55,633 bases of DNA from a bacterium. GTDB taxonomy: Bacteria; Verrucomicrobiota; Verrucomicrobiia; Limisphaerales; J093. The notes under the pieces were generated by a model. It saw only the letters and a program-made list of their open reading frames with translations. It did no database searches and was not told where the DNA came from. The stretch's first letter is position 1. Each line of letters starts with the position of its first letter. The position numbers and the translations under genes were made by a program. The stretch spans positions 1 through 55,633 of the forward strand of contig JAKANS010000009.1 of NCBI GenBank assembly GCA_021823625.1, read 5' to 3'. Of this stretch, positions 1-8,132 are shown in pieces.

Positions 1-1
1 G

Positions 2-1129
2 GGCCTGGTCGGCGATTTCGTGTTCGGTTCTTCCACGGCGGATGACATCGAGGGAGGCACGCAACTGGGCGGGCACGACCCGAACCAGCGCGGCTTCACG
101 GTGCAAGGCGTCGAGGCGAACTTTCAGGGCGCGGTGGACCCGTACTTCCGCGGCAACGCGAACCTGGCTTACCTGCTCGATTCGCACGGCGAGTCCTCGG
201 TGGAACTGGAGGAAGGCTGGCTCGAAACGATTTCGTTGCCGCTGAACCTCCAGGTGCGGGCCGGCCAGATGCTCACCGAGTTCGGCCGCCTGAACACCCA
301 GCACCCCCATGCCTGGACATTCGTCGATACTTCGCTGGTCAACGGACGTTTTCTCGGCGGCGACGGCCTGCGCAACCCCGGCGCGCGGTTATCCTGGCTG
401 ACGCCGACACCATTTTATTCGGAGTTGTTTTTCACGGTGCAAAACAGCCAGGGCGAAACCGCGTACAGCTTTCGCAACGACAACGGCGGCGAGCCGCTCT
501 TCGGCCGGCCGGTCAACCAGGGGCACGTGGACTCGCTGGGCGATTTGATGTTCACCCCGCGCTACGCGGTGTCGTTCGACCTGAGCGACACACAGACGCT
601 GCTGGGCGGCGTGTCAGCGGCCTTTGGCCCGAACGGTTCCGGCAGCGACACCACCACGCAGGTTTACGGCACCGACCTGTATTGGAAATGGAAACCGGCA
701 AACGCCCATGCTGGCTTCCCGTTCGTGTCCTGGCAGACCGAGGCCATGCTGCGTCGCTACGAGGCCGGAGCGACGCTGGACGGCACTTACACCGCCGGCC
801 TGCCTGGCGTGCCGTTGCCGCAGGAAACGCTCACGGATTGGGGCCTGTACACGGAAATCGCCTACGGCTTCCGGCGAGGCTGGGTGGCGGCGTTGCGCGG
901 CGATTACGTGACCCCCAGCGGCGACTCCGCCTACGAGGCGATCCTCGGTCCTGACTTGCAACGCGCGGAGCGGTGGAGGATTTCACCCAACCTCACCTGG
1001 TATCCCACCGAGTTCTCGAAGCTGCGGCTCCAGTACAATTTCGACGAACGCAAACACATCGGCCCGGACCACTCGGTCTGGTTCCAGTTCGAATTCCTGA
1101 TTGGCGCCCACGCCGCACACAAATTCTAA
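2..1129 (+). CDS. Outer-membrane beta-barrel protein of a metal-uptake operon (5' end outside window)
   Basis: The reading frame is open at the left edge, so the start and signal peptide are missing; about 375 residues are visible. The sequence is a run of alternating aromatic/polar strands (for example SWLTPTPFYSELFFTV and FQFEFLIG) and ends in phenylalanine after GAHAAHKF, as expected of a C-terminal barrel signal. Two histidines sit in that tail and another cluster reads TQHPHAW. The stop lies 8 bases before a metal-binding protein gene and the permease follows, so the three form one operon. From this context I infer an outer-membrane channel or receptor for zinc or manganese; similar proteins of unassigned function are found beside Znu-type genes. 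No TonB box can be seen because the N-terminus is cut off. The barrel call is firm, the substrate is inferred. Confidence 0.7.
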   Translation, partial: GLVGDFVFGSSTADDIEGGTQLGGHDPNQRGFTVQGVEANFQGAVDPYFRGNANLAYLLDSHGESSVELEEGWLETISLPLNLQVRAGQMLTEFGRLNTQHPHAWTFVDTSLVNGRFLGGDGLRNPGARLSWLTPTPFYSELFFTVQNSQGETAYSFRNDNGGEPLFGRPVNQGHVDSLGDLMFTPRYAVSFDLSDTQTLLGGVSAAFGPNGSGSDTTTQVYGTDLYWKWKPANAHAGFPFVSWQTEAMLRRYEAGATLDGTYTAGLPGVPLPQETLTDWGLYTEIAYGFRRGWVAALRGDYVTPSGDSAYEAILGPDLQRAERWRISPNLTWYPTEFSKLRLQYNFDERKHIGPDHSVWFQFEFLIGAHAAHKF

Positions 1130-1137
1130 CCCACTCC

Positions 1138-2064
1138 ATGCTCATGAAACGACTACTCGCTCCCCTCTTCGTTCTGGCTCTGGCCGCGATTCCGGCCTAC
1201 GCCAAAATCAACGTCGTCGTCACCACACCCGACCTGGCCTCGATCGCTCAGGCCGTTGGCGGCAAGGCGGTGGCCATCACCACGCTGACCCGGCCGACCG
1301 AGGATCCGCACTTCGTCGATGCCCGGCCCAGCTTTATCGTGAAACTCAATCGCGCGGACGCGCTCATCGAAGGCGGCGCGCTGCTGGAGATTGGCTGGCT
1401 GCCGCCATTGATGGAAGGCGCGCGTAACGCGAAGATCGAGGCCGGCGCGCCCGGCCGCATCCTCGCGAACGAAGGCATCGAAATGCTGGAGGTGCCCAGC
1501 ACGCTCGATCGCTCCAAGGGCGACATCCACGCCGCCGGCAACCCGCACTTCGTGGTGGACCCGGCCAACGCGATCATCATTGCCCGACATTTCGCCGATG
1601 CATTTGCCAAGCTCGATGCCCACAACGCCGCGACGTACCAGGCGAACGCGAAGGCGTTCATCGACGAATTGAGCGCGAAACTGGTGGAATGGCAGAAGCT
1701 ACTCGCTCCCTACAAGGGCACGAGCCTCGTGGCTTACCACAACACCTGGGTCTATTTTGCGCGGCGTTTCGGTCTGGTGATCGATACCTTCCTGGAACCC
1801 AAACCCGGCATCCCGCCGACCCCGGCACATCTCGCCGAAGTGATCACCAAGATGAAGGCGCAGAAAATCCGCGCGATCATCGTTGAGCCTTACCAAAACC
1901 GGCGGACCGCGGAAACGGTGGCGGCGGACACCGGCGCGACCGTGCTCGACTTCACGCAATTCCCCGGCGGCGTGAAAGGCACCGACGGGGGTTACATCCC
2001 CATGATGGATTACCTCGTCAACACACTGGCCAAGGTGCTGGCCGCCGACGCGTCGAAACCTTGA
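1138..2064 (+). CDS. Metal ABC transporter substrate-binding protein (ZnuA/TroA family)
   Basis: A 308-residue periplasmic binding protein of the cluster 9 (PF01297) family, which hands Zn or Mn to an ABC-3 permease. The N-terminus is a signal peptide ending AIPAYA at about residue 22. Likely metal ligands are His58 (EDPHF), His137 (GNPHF) and His201 (AYHNT), plus an acidic residue near the C-terminus (IVEPYQ or the following TVLDF). The charged His-rich loop of enterobacterial ZnuA is absent, so Zn versus Mn cannot be decided. ATG at 1138 is chosen because it leaves a normal signal peptide; ATG at 1144 is equally possible. The stop overlaps a TTG of the permease gene by 4 bases, which suggests coupled translation. 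Confidence 0.9.
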   Translation: MLMKRLLAPLFVLALAAIPAYAKINVVVTTPDLASIAQAVGGKAVAITTLTRPTEDPHFVDARPSFIVKLNRADALIEGGALLEIGWLPPLMEGARNAKIEAGAPGRILANEGIEMLEVPSTLDRSKGDIHAAGNPHFVVDPANAIIIARHFADAFAKLDAHNAATYQANAKAFIDELSAKLVEWQKLLAPYKGTSLVAYHNTWVYFARRFGLVIDTFLEPKPGIPPTPAHLAEVITKMKAQKIRAIIVEPYQNRRTAETVAADTGATVLDFTQFPGGVKGTDGGYIPMMDYLVNTLAKVLAADASKP

Positions 2065-2075
2065 CCCTTCTTCCT

Positions 2076-2945
2076 ATGATCGAAGCGCTCCAAGTAATGC
2101 TCCGTCCGCTGGTGGCGTGTCTATTGCTGCCCGGTATTCTCGTCTATTACGGCCTGCACATCGTGCGTCGCGAAGTCATCTTCGTGGACTTGGCTCTCGC
2201 GCAGGTGGCCACTCTCGGCACTTGTGTGTGCCTGCTGCTGGGTCACGACGTGGGCGACCCAGAAAACGAAATTTGGTCCATCGGCTTCACGCTGGTCGGT
2301 GCGCTGGTCTTTACCCTGACCCGCCCCCGAAAACACGGCGGCCGTGTGCCACAAGAGGCCTTGATTGGCATCGTCTATGTGGTCGCCGCGGCCGCCAGCA
2401 TCCTCTTGCTCAGCAAGAGTCCGCACGGCAAGGAGGAACTCCAGCATACGCTCGTCGGCGATCTGCTGACGGTGAGTTGGACCGATATCTGGAAGACCGG
2501 CGTGCTGTACGTCATCATTGCCGTCGTCCACTTCGTGTTCCGCCGCCAGTTCATCAAGCTTTCCTTCGATCACGAGCACGCCGCGACCAGCGGCCTGAGC
2601 GTGCGGTGGTGGGATTTCCTCTTCTACGCTCTCTTTGGATTGATCGTCACCCGCTTCGTGCTGGTGGGCGGCGTGTTGCTGGTCTTCTCCTATCTGATCG
2701 TGCCCGCGGTGTGCGCGAACTACCTCGCCAGATCGCTGCCCGCGCAATTGGCCCTCGGTTGGGCCACCGCGGTCTTGGCGAGTCTGCTGGGCCTGTATGG
2801 TTCCTACCAGGCCGACGTCCCGACCGGCGCGGCCATCGTATGTGTGCTGGGCGGCGTGCTGCTGGTGGTTGGCTTGCTCTCCAAGCTCCGGCGCAAACCG
2901 ATTGAAGCGGGTGAAGCCCCGGCCGTACCCGAGGCCAGAGAGTGA
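2076..2945 (+). CDS. Metal ABC transporter permease (ABC-3 family)
   Basis: About 289 residues, mostly hydrophobic, with roughly eight membrane helices and the ABC-3 (ZnuB/MntB/TroC) signature region VIFVDLALAQVATLG near residue 40, where the family usually has an ALGHAALPG-like coupling stretch. It forms the inner-membrane channel for the metal delivered by the upstream binding protein. Translation may start at TTG 2061, which overlaps the preceding stop as TTGA, or at ATG 2076; I list the ATG. The C-terminus is a short charged tail (KLRRKPIEAGEAP). No ATP-binding subunit follows: the next 650 bases are repeats and a transposase remnant, so the ATPase gene must be upstream of the window or elsewhere. 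Confidence 0.88.
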   Translation: MIEALQVMLRPLVACLLLPGILVYYGLHIVRREVIFVDLALAQVATLGTCVCLLLGHDVGDPENEIWSIGFTLVGALVFTLTRPRKHGGRVPQEALIGIVYVVAAAASILLLSKSPHGKEELQHTLVGDLLTVSWTDIWKTGVLYVIIAVVHFVFRRQFIKLSFDHEHAATSGLSVRWWDFLFYALFGLIVTRFVLVGGVLLVFSYLIVPAVCANYLARSLPAQLALGWATAVLASLLGLYGSYQADVPTGAAIVCVLGGVLLVVGLLSKLRRKPIEAGEAPAVPEARE

Positions 2946-3351
2946 TGCCAGCCGTTTCGGGTCAGGGATTGGGCGGGTGGGTGCTCGCTCCCCGCCTGCT
3001 TCCCACCCTGTCAACCTTGGAAGCCGCAATTGAATCTCCCGCCAAACACGCCAAAACACGCGAAAACAGAGGGACCATGATGGTCGGCGACGAAACGGCG
3101 GCTTCACCCAGCCGGTGAACGATGACCGCAGCGGAGACCTCGGTTCGATACTTTGGTACTTTCGGGTGTTTGGCGTGTTTCGCGGGCAAGTTCCCAGCGA
3201 CGGAATCAGGTCAACTACGACTTCTAGCTTGAAGGTGCTCCGGTCGCTGTTCCTCGAGGATTTGCACCTGAAATTCCAATCCCTCACCGGTAGGGCTGCG
3301 CTGTCGCGCAGCCCCGCAACGTTCCCCCACGTGGACGGCGCAAACAAATGA
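2946..3351. other. Non-coding stretch with decayed repeats
   Basis: No gene is supported here. The stretch holds two facing copies of an AT-rich motif, CCAAACACGCCAAAACACGCGAAA near 3042-3065 and its approximate inverse near 3168-3187 (GTTTGGCGTGTTTCGCGGG), and a REP-like hairpin at 3292-3315. It runs directly into the IS630 remnant, so it looks like a site of repeated insertion and decay after the metal-uptake operon. Confidence 0.5.
3292..3315. repeat. REP-like hairpin
   Basis: GGGCTGCG and CGCAGCCC form a perfect 8-bp stem around a short CTGTCG-type loop. It lies in a non-coding stretch beside a transposase remnant and has no T-run, so a dispersed palindromic repeat is more likely than a terminator. 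Confidence 0.5.
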
Positions 3352-3483
3352 ATCAGGCGGCAGTGGCTGGAGCGACACAAACGGTTTGTGCCGCATTTCA
3401 TCCCGACCAGTTCCAGTTGGGTGAACTTGGTGGAGCGGTGGTTTCGGGAGCTCACCGACAAAGCGGTGCGGCGCGGTGGTCTC
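3352..3483 (+). pseudogene. IS630-type transposase remnant (C-terminal part)
   Basis: Reading from 3352 (after a TGA at 3349) gives WLERHKRFVPHF, then PTSSSWVNLVERWFRELTDK and AVRRG. This is the conserved end of the IS630/Tc1-mariner DDE catalytic domain, including the last catalytic Glu in VERWF. The sequence upstream that should carry the first two Asp residues is not readable in any frame, and after RRG the reading drifts into unrelated sequence. It is therefore a dead fragment of roughly 45 codons. No terminal repeats or target duplication could be found around it. Confidence 0.75.
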
Positions 3484-3597
3484 GGTCACAGCGGCAAGAC
3501 ACAAGAAGCCGCTGACGCTGCGAGAGGCGCAAGCGGTTCAGCGCCACCGGTAGTGCGCTATGACGCGCGCGTTCCCAGCGGAGCAGGTTGGCGAAAC

Positions 3598-5160
3598 TTA
3601 GCGCGGGCGGTAGCTCAACGCGAGGCGGCGGCGCAGTTCCTCGCGGTTGGCCGCATCGCGAAACTCCACCGGATTGAAATCGTCCGTGAGCACCTGGCCA
3701 TGCGCCGGGTCCACGCTGATCCGGCTGTTGAACGCGTCTTCCGCTCCGACCCGCACCACCTCCGGCACACGGGCAAAGTCCATCCCCCGCCGCACGGTCA
3801 GCTCGGGTTGATCCGATCCGACCAGGAAGACGTTGCCGTTGCCCGAGGCGTGAATGCGCTGACTGGCGAACACCGCCCCGAGGGTCCGCGCCAGCGACGC
3901 GATCATGAAATCCTTCCCGGTCTCGAAGTCGCCAAATGCGTTCATGACCAGCACGCCGCCGGGTTTCAGGCAGCGGCGCATGGCGGCGAAGGCCTCGCGC
4001 GTCATCAGATGCGACGGCGGCGATTCGCCGAGGAAGGCGTCGAGCAGAATTACGTCGTAACGGTTGGTGGTCAGCGTCACGAACTGGCGGCCGTCGCCGA
4101 TCGCCAGGTGCACCTTCGCCGGCTCGAAATCGAAGTACTTCTCCGCCAGCGGCACCACCGCGGGGTTGATTTCAACGACCTGCACGTTGGCGCCTTCACG
4201 GGCGAACTGCATGGGCACGATCCCGACACCCATGCCGATGCACAACACGTCGCGCGTTTCCACCGCGTACGTTTGTGCCAGACCGTACAGCATGTAGCTG
4301 AACAGCGACACGCTCTGCCGGGTCTGCGGCTCGTAGCTGTTCTGGGTAAGCAGGTCGTTCAGGTAATAGCGTCGCTGGCCCGAGTCGTCTTCGATGACCT
4401 GGAGCATGCCGAAGTTCGAGTTGCCCCGGTACAACTCATGCCAGCCCGGCTGCATTGCCAGCATCGGCTGCGCCGCGCCGATGAAGCCGCCGAACGCCCC
4501 CAAGCCGCCGAAGAACAGCACCGGTGGCAGCGCCTTGCGCTCCCAGATCGCGAAGTAAATCGCCGCCACGACCAGCAACGCTGCCGCACATGCATACATC
4601 GTCACCGAGTTCGCCAACCGCGGGATAAGCACGTAGCTGATCAACACCGTGCCGGCCACGCTGCCGAGCGTGCCCAGCGAGATCAGCCGGCCGACGATGC
4701 GCCCCACGTTTTCGAGCGTGGCGGTCAACATGCGGGCGAAAAAAGGTCCCACCATCGCCAACAGCGCCAGCGGCACGAAGAACAACAACAGCGCGCCCAG
4801 GAGCGAGCCGACCGGCAGGCTGAACCGCAAACAGAAGTACGCCGCCGGCTCCGCCACCGGCACGGAAACGCAGAGCCAGACGCCGGCCGCGGCGATGCCG
4901 CCATAAATCCAGGCCAGCCGCGGCGAGGTGTCCGCCAGCCAGCCACCCGCGGCGTAGCCCGCCGCCAGGGCCAGCAGCGTGACGCCGATTTGGGCGGTCC
5001 AGACGAAGTGCGAGGTGCCGAAGTACGGGGCCAGCAGCTTCGCGCCGAGAATCTCGATGATCATCACCGCCGCCCCCGTCGTGGTGGCGGTGAACAGCAG
5101 GAAACGACGCAGCCCCGGGGCAAGTTCCCGGCGGGGCGCGGTGGCGTGGGCGTTTTTCAC
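3598..5160 (-). CDS. Membrane-anchored spermidine synthase-like protein
   Basis: About 520 residues in two parts. Residues 15-215 hold about six hydrophobic helices of the spermidine-synthase-associated membrane domain (GAAVMIIEILGAKLLAPYFG at its start). Residues 230-500 are an aminopropyltransferase/methyltransferase Rossmann domain with IGMGVGIVP (nucleotide loop), VVEINPAVV (acidic residue for the ribose), DGRQFV, and VILLDAF, where polyamine synthases have the catalytic Asp. Real aminopropyl transfer is uncertain in this membrane subfamily. GTG at 5160 is chosen because the first helix follows after about 20 residues, and the upstream sequence lacks coding character. The gene stands alone, with an IS630 remnant downstream. 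Confidence 0.82.
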   Translation of the reverse strand: MKNAHATAPRRELAPGLRRFLLFTATTTGAAVMIIEILGAKLLAPYFGTSHFVWTAQIGVTLLALAAGYAAGGWLADTSPRLAWIYGGIAAAGVWLCVSVPVAEPAAYFCLRFSLPVGSLLGALLLFFVPLALLAMVGPFFARMLTATLENVGRIVGRLISLGTLGSVAGTVLISYVLIPRLANSVTMYACAAALLVVAAIYFAIWERKALPPVLFFGGLGAFGGFIGAAQPMLAMQPGWHELYRGNSNFGMLQVIEDDSGQRRYYLNDLLTQNSYEPQTRQSVSLFSYMLYGLAQTYAVETRDVLCIGMGVGIVPMQFAREGANVQVVEINPAVVPLAEKYFDFEPAKVHLAIGDGRQFVTLTTNRYDVILLDAFLGESPPSHLMTREAFAAMRRCLKPGGVLVMNAFGDFETGKDFMIASLARTLGAVFASQRIHASGNGNVFLVGSDQPELTVRRGMDFARVPEVVRVGAEDAFNSRISVDPAHGQVLTDDFNPVEFRDAANREELRRRLALSYRPR

Positions 5161-5822
5161 CCGCTTGTTGTAGCGATGCGGTCGGTGCGGTTCAAGCGGC
5201 GCGGAGCACCCCGGCATTCGCCGGTTCCGCGTCACAGCACGGTGACCCCGCCAACCTGCTCCCGGCTGGCTGGCCCCCTGGTTTGCCGCTTTCCCGGCGC
5301 AGGACCTCGGAACGCTTTCGCCTCTTGGCGACATACGCATCGATTGTGCGCGCCCTCCTCGCTCCATCACATCAGCTATGCAACTCCGTTCGGGTGACCT
5401 GGTCCCTCGGTTGGCGCGTGAGATCGGCGTGGGCGAAACGGCCCGGACCTTTACGCCGTGGAGTCCTGTCGAGAGCTGGTGCCAGGACAACCGGGCCCTC
5501 GCCTGGGACTCCCCAAGGTCTGCAATGCGCTGCAACCGAACGCGGGCCCGTTGTCGGCGCGGCGGGACCGCTCCCTTCGGCCCACAGAAGTTTTCCCGGC
5601 TTTGTATTCGTCCTGGCCCTCGCCATTCGCGCCGGCGTAACCGCCCTCACCGGCGACGCGCCGGAGCTCGACTTCGAAGCCGCGGTTGGCGGTGAAGTCT
5701 TGGGGGCTGTTGGATGGGAAGCGGGCCATCTTTTTGCCCACAAAACAGAGCGGCGGCCGATGTTGCCGTCAGCCGCCGTTGCGGGCAAATGACAACGGCG
5801 ACGGAGCACCGCCCGGTTGGTG
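5161..5822. other. Long intergenic region with one possible gene remnant
   Basis: No gene is strongly supported between the spermidine-synthase-like protein and the duplicated cupin tail. The minus strand from about 5741 to 5590 has coding-like third-position GC (see the separate entry). The rest shows no recognisable RNA, repeat or operator. Confidence 0.4.
5451..5741 (-). CDS. Possible small hypothetical gene or gene remnant
   Basis: A 96-residue frame whose first 50 codons, including NSPQDFTANRGFEVELRR and GEGGYAGANGEGQDEYKAGK, have the strong GC preference at third positions seen in neighbouring genes. After about residue 52 the reading becomes Arg/Ser-rich and looks non-coding. I do not recognise the family. 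It lies just downstream, on the same strand, of the duplicated cupin tail at 5823-5885. It could be the leftover of a gene that once followed the cupin gene, or a chance frame. Confidence 0.25.
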   Translation of the reverse strand: MGKKMARFPSNSPQDFTANRGFEVELRRVAGEGGYAGANGEGQDEYKAGKTSVGRRERSRRADNGPAFGCSALQTLGSPRRGPGCPGTSSRQDSTA

Positions 5823-5885
5823 TCAGTTGAACTTGTTCTTCCGGTACGCGCCCATCTCCGGCGCGTCGAGGTTCACTTCGGGGCC
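5823..5885 (-). repeat. Duplicated 3' end of the cupin gene (distal copy)
   Basis: These 63 bases match 6385-6447 at 58 positions. Read on the minus strand they encode GPEVNLDAPEMGAYRKNKFN and a stop; the intact gene ends GPEVNPSAPELGAYRKNKFN. Most differences are mild at protein level. The stop codon of the antitoxin gene (5873-5875) lies inside this copy in another frame. The two copies bracket the toxin-antitoxin pair. Confidence 0.9.
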
Positions 5886-6097
5886 AGTTCGGTCTGGCGG
5901 CGAATCAAAGCCGCCAGGCCACGCAACGCTTCGTTGACCTGCCCCGGAGAATGGAACACCTCCGCCACGTCGGGTTCGAGGACGACGACGTTGGTGCCTT
6001 CGGCGTAACGCCGCAGATATTTGCCGCGCACGCCGCGGGTGAAATCGTATTCGGCGGCCATGTCGCCGGCAGCTTTGGGCTTACGTGGTTTGCTCAT
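5873..6097 (-). CDS. Antitoxin partner of BrnT-type toxin
   Basis: A 74-residue protein starting MSKPRKPKAAGD, followed by EYDFTRGVRGKYLRRYAEG, then NVVVLEPDVAEVF and a C-terminal VNEALRGLAALIRR. This EYDF.GVRGKY...VVLEPDVAEVF pattern is typical of small antitoxins encoded just after a DUF497/BrnT toxin; the C-terminal part probably forms a ribbon-helix-helix-like DNA-binding or dimerisation unit. The start chosen overlaps the toxin gene by 17 bases, the usual coupled arrangement. A longer frame with 26 more residues exists but has no family support. The last codons lie in the duplicated cupin tail, so the C-terminal Lys and stop come from that repeat. By family it neutralises the toxin and represses the pair's promoter. 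Confidence 0.8.
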   Translation of the reverse strand: MSKPRKPKAAGDMAAEYDFTRGVRGKYLRRYAEGTNVVVLEPDVAEVFHSPGQVNEALRGLAALIRRQTELAPK

Positions 6098-6380
6098 AGG
6101 TCTTTCGTTCTTTCCGGCTCGCCGGACGGGCGCTGATGACGCGCAGATTGTCGCCCCGTGCGGTGTGAACCACAACCAGCAATCGCCCGGTGTGTGAGCG
6201 CCCGAGGATGGTGAACCGCTTTTCGACAGCGGAGTGCTCTGGGTCGGGAATGGTCAGCGAGCGCGGGTCGCCAAACACCGTGGCGGCCTCCACGAACGAG
6301 ACGCCGTGCTTGGCGAGATTGTCAGCCGCCTTGCGCGGATCCCATTCGAAGTGGAGCAACACGGGGTCGGGCGGCGCCAC
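6081..6380 (-). CDS. brnT: BrnT family toxin (DUF497)
   Basis: Ninety-nine residues with the full BrnT pattern: FEWDPRKAADNLAKHGVSF, EAATVFGDP, then HSAVEKRF, GRLLVVVHTARGD, RVISARPASRKERKTYE. BrnT is a RelE-fold ribonuclease that stops translation. The GTG start lies 4 bases beyond the stop of the cupin gene, so the toxin gene follows it tightly on the same strand and may be co-transcribed; a second GTG six codons in is an alternative start. The antitoxin gene overlaps its end. Toxin-first order is usual for this family. Confidence 0.9.
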   Translation of the reverse strand: MAPPDPVLLHFEWDPRKAADNLAKHGVSFVEAATVFGDPRSLTIPDPEHSAVEKRFTILGRSHTGRLLVVVHTARGDNLRVISARPASRKERKTYEQTT

Positions 6381-6384
6381 CGTT

Positions 6385-7653
<1,269 letters not shown>

Positions 7654-8132
7654 GTTGTTCAATCAGTTAAATCGGCAAAAACTTAGATCGAACCAACGGC
7701 GTTAGGCGAGACCAAAAGAAGTACCGCATTAGGCGGCGACGATAGATGATTCTGGAACCCAAACCGAGCTGCTCGTCCCGACCTCAGAATTGGAAACTGC
7801 CACCCCCCCTGGCTCGCCCTCAGGGCCACAGCCGGGAAAAACCGACCGGGCTGTCGCGAGCCTGCAAGGGGCCCGGCTGACCCCAAGACCTGATTGACGA
7901 CGGCAGTCCGCCGGCTGGGGAACGGCGTGGGGCGATGAGCTTGTTCGGTTCTCACCGTCAGCCCCGAGGGGCTGGATCCGGATCGGCCACCGAGCCGGGA
8001 AACCACCGCGCTGAAACCGACGATGGCGCGCCTCCCCCCGTTGCGATCGCCGAATACTCCGCCGCCGGGTTTCGGCGCGCCGGGTTTGCGCTGGACATAG
8101 AACGCCCGGTTGTCTTCGCTTGCAGGGTTTCC
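7654..8132. other. Intergenic region between divergent genes
   Basis: About 480 bases between the cupin gene (minus) and the DUF5916 gene (plus), so it must contain both promoters; none can be placed with confidence. It holds one short perfect hairpin, CAGCCCC-GA-GGGGCTG at 7959-7974. Longer frames on both strands here are Arg/Pro-rich and look non-coding. Confidence 0.5.

Noticed and set aside
3388..5397. Plus-strand frame of 669 codons
   Set aside because: Opposite-strand shadow of the spermidine-synthase-like gene: rich in His, Arg and Gln, no domain, and the minus strand has clear motifs.
5372..5809. Minus-strand frame of 145 codons in the 5161-5822 gap
   Set aside because: Arg/Pro/Ser-rich reading typical of non-coding high-GC DNA; only the alternative frame at 5451-5741 has any coding bias.
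7935..8132. Upstream extension of the DUF5916 gene
   Set aside because: It lacks coding character; ATG 8133 has a ribosome-binding-like GCAGGG and starts a signal peptide.
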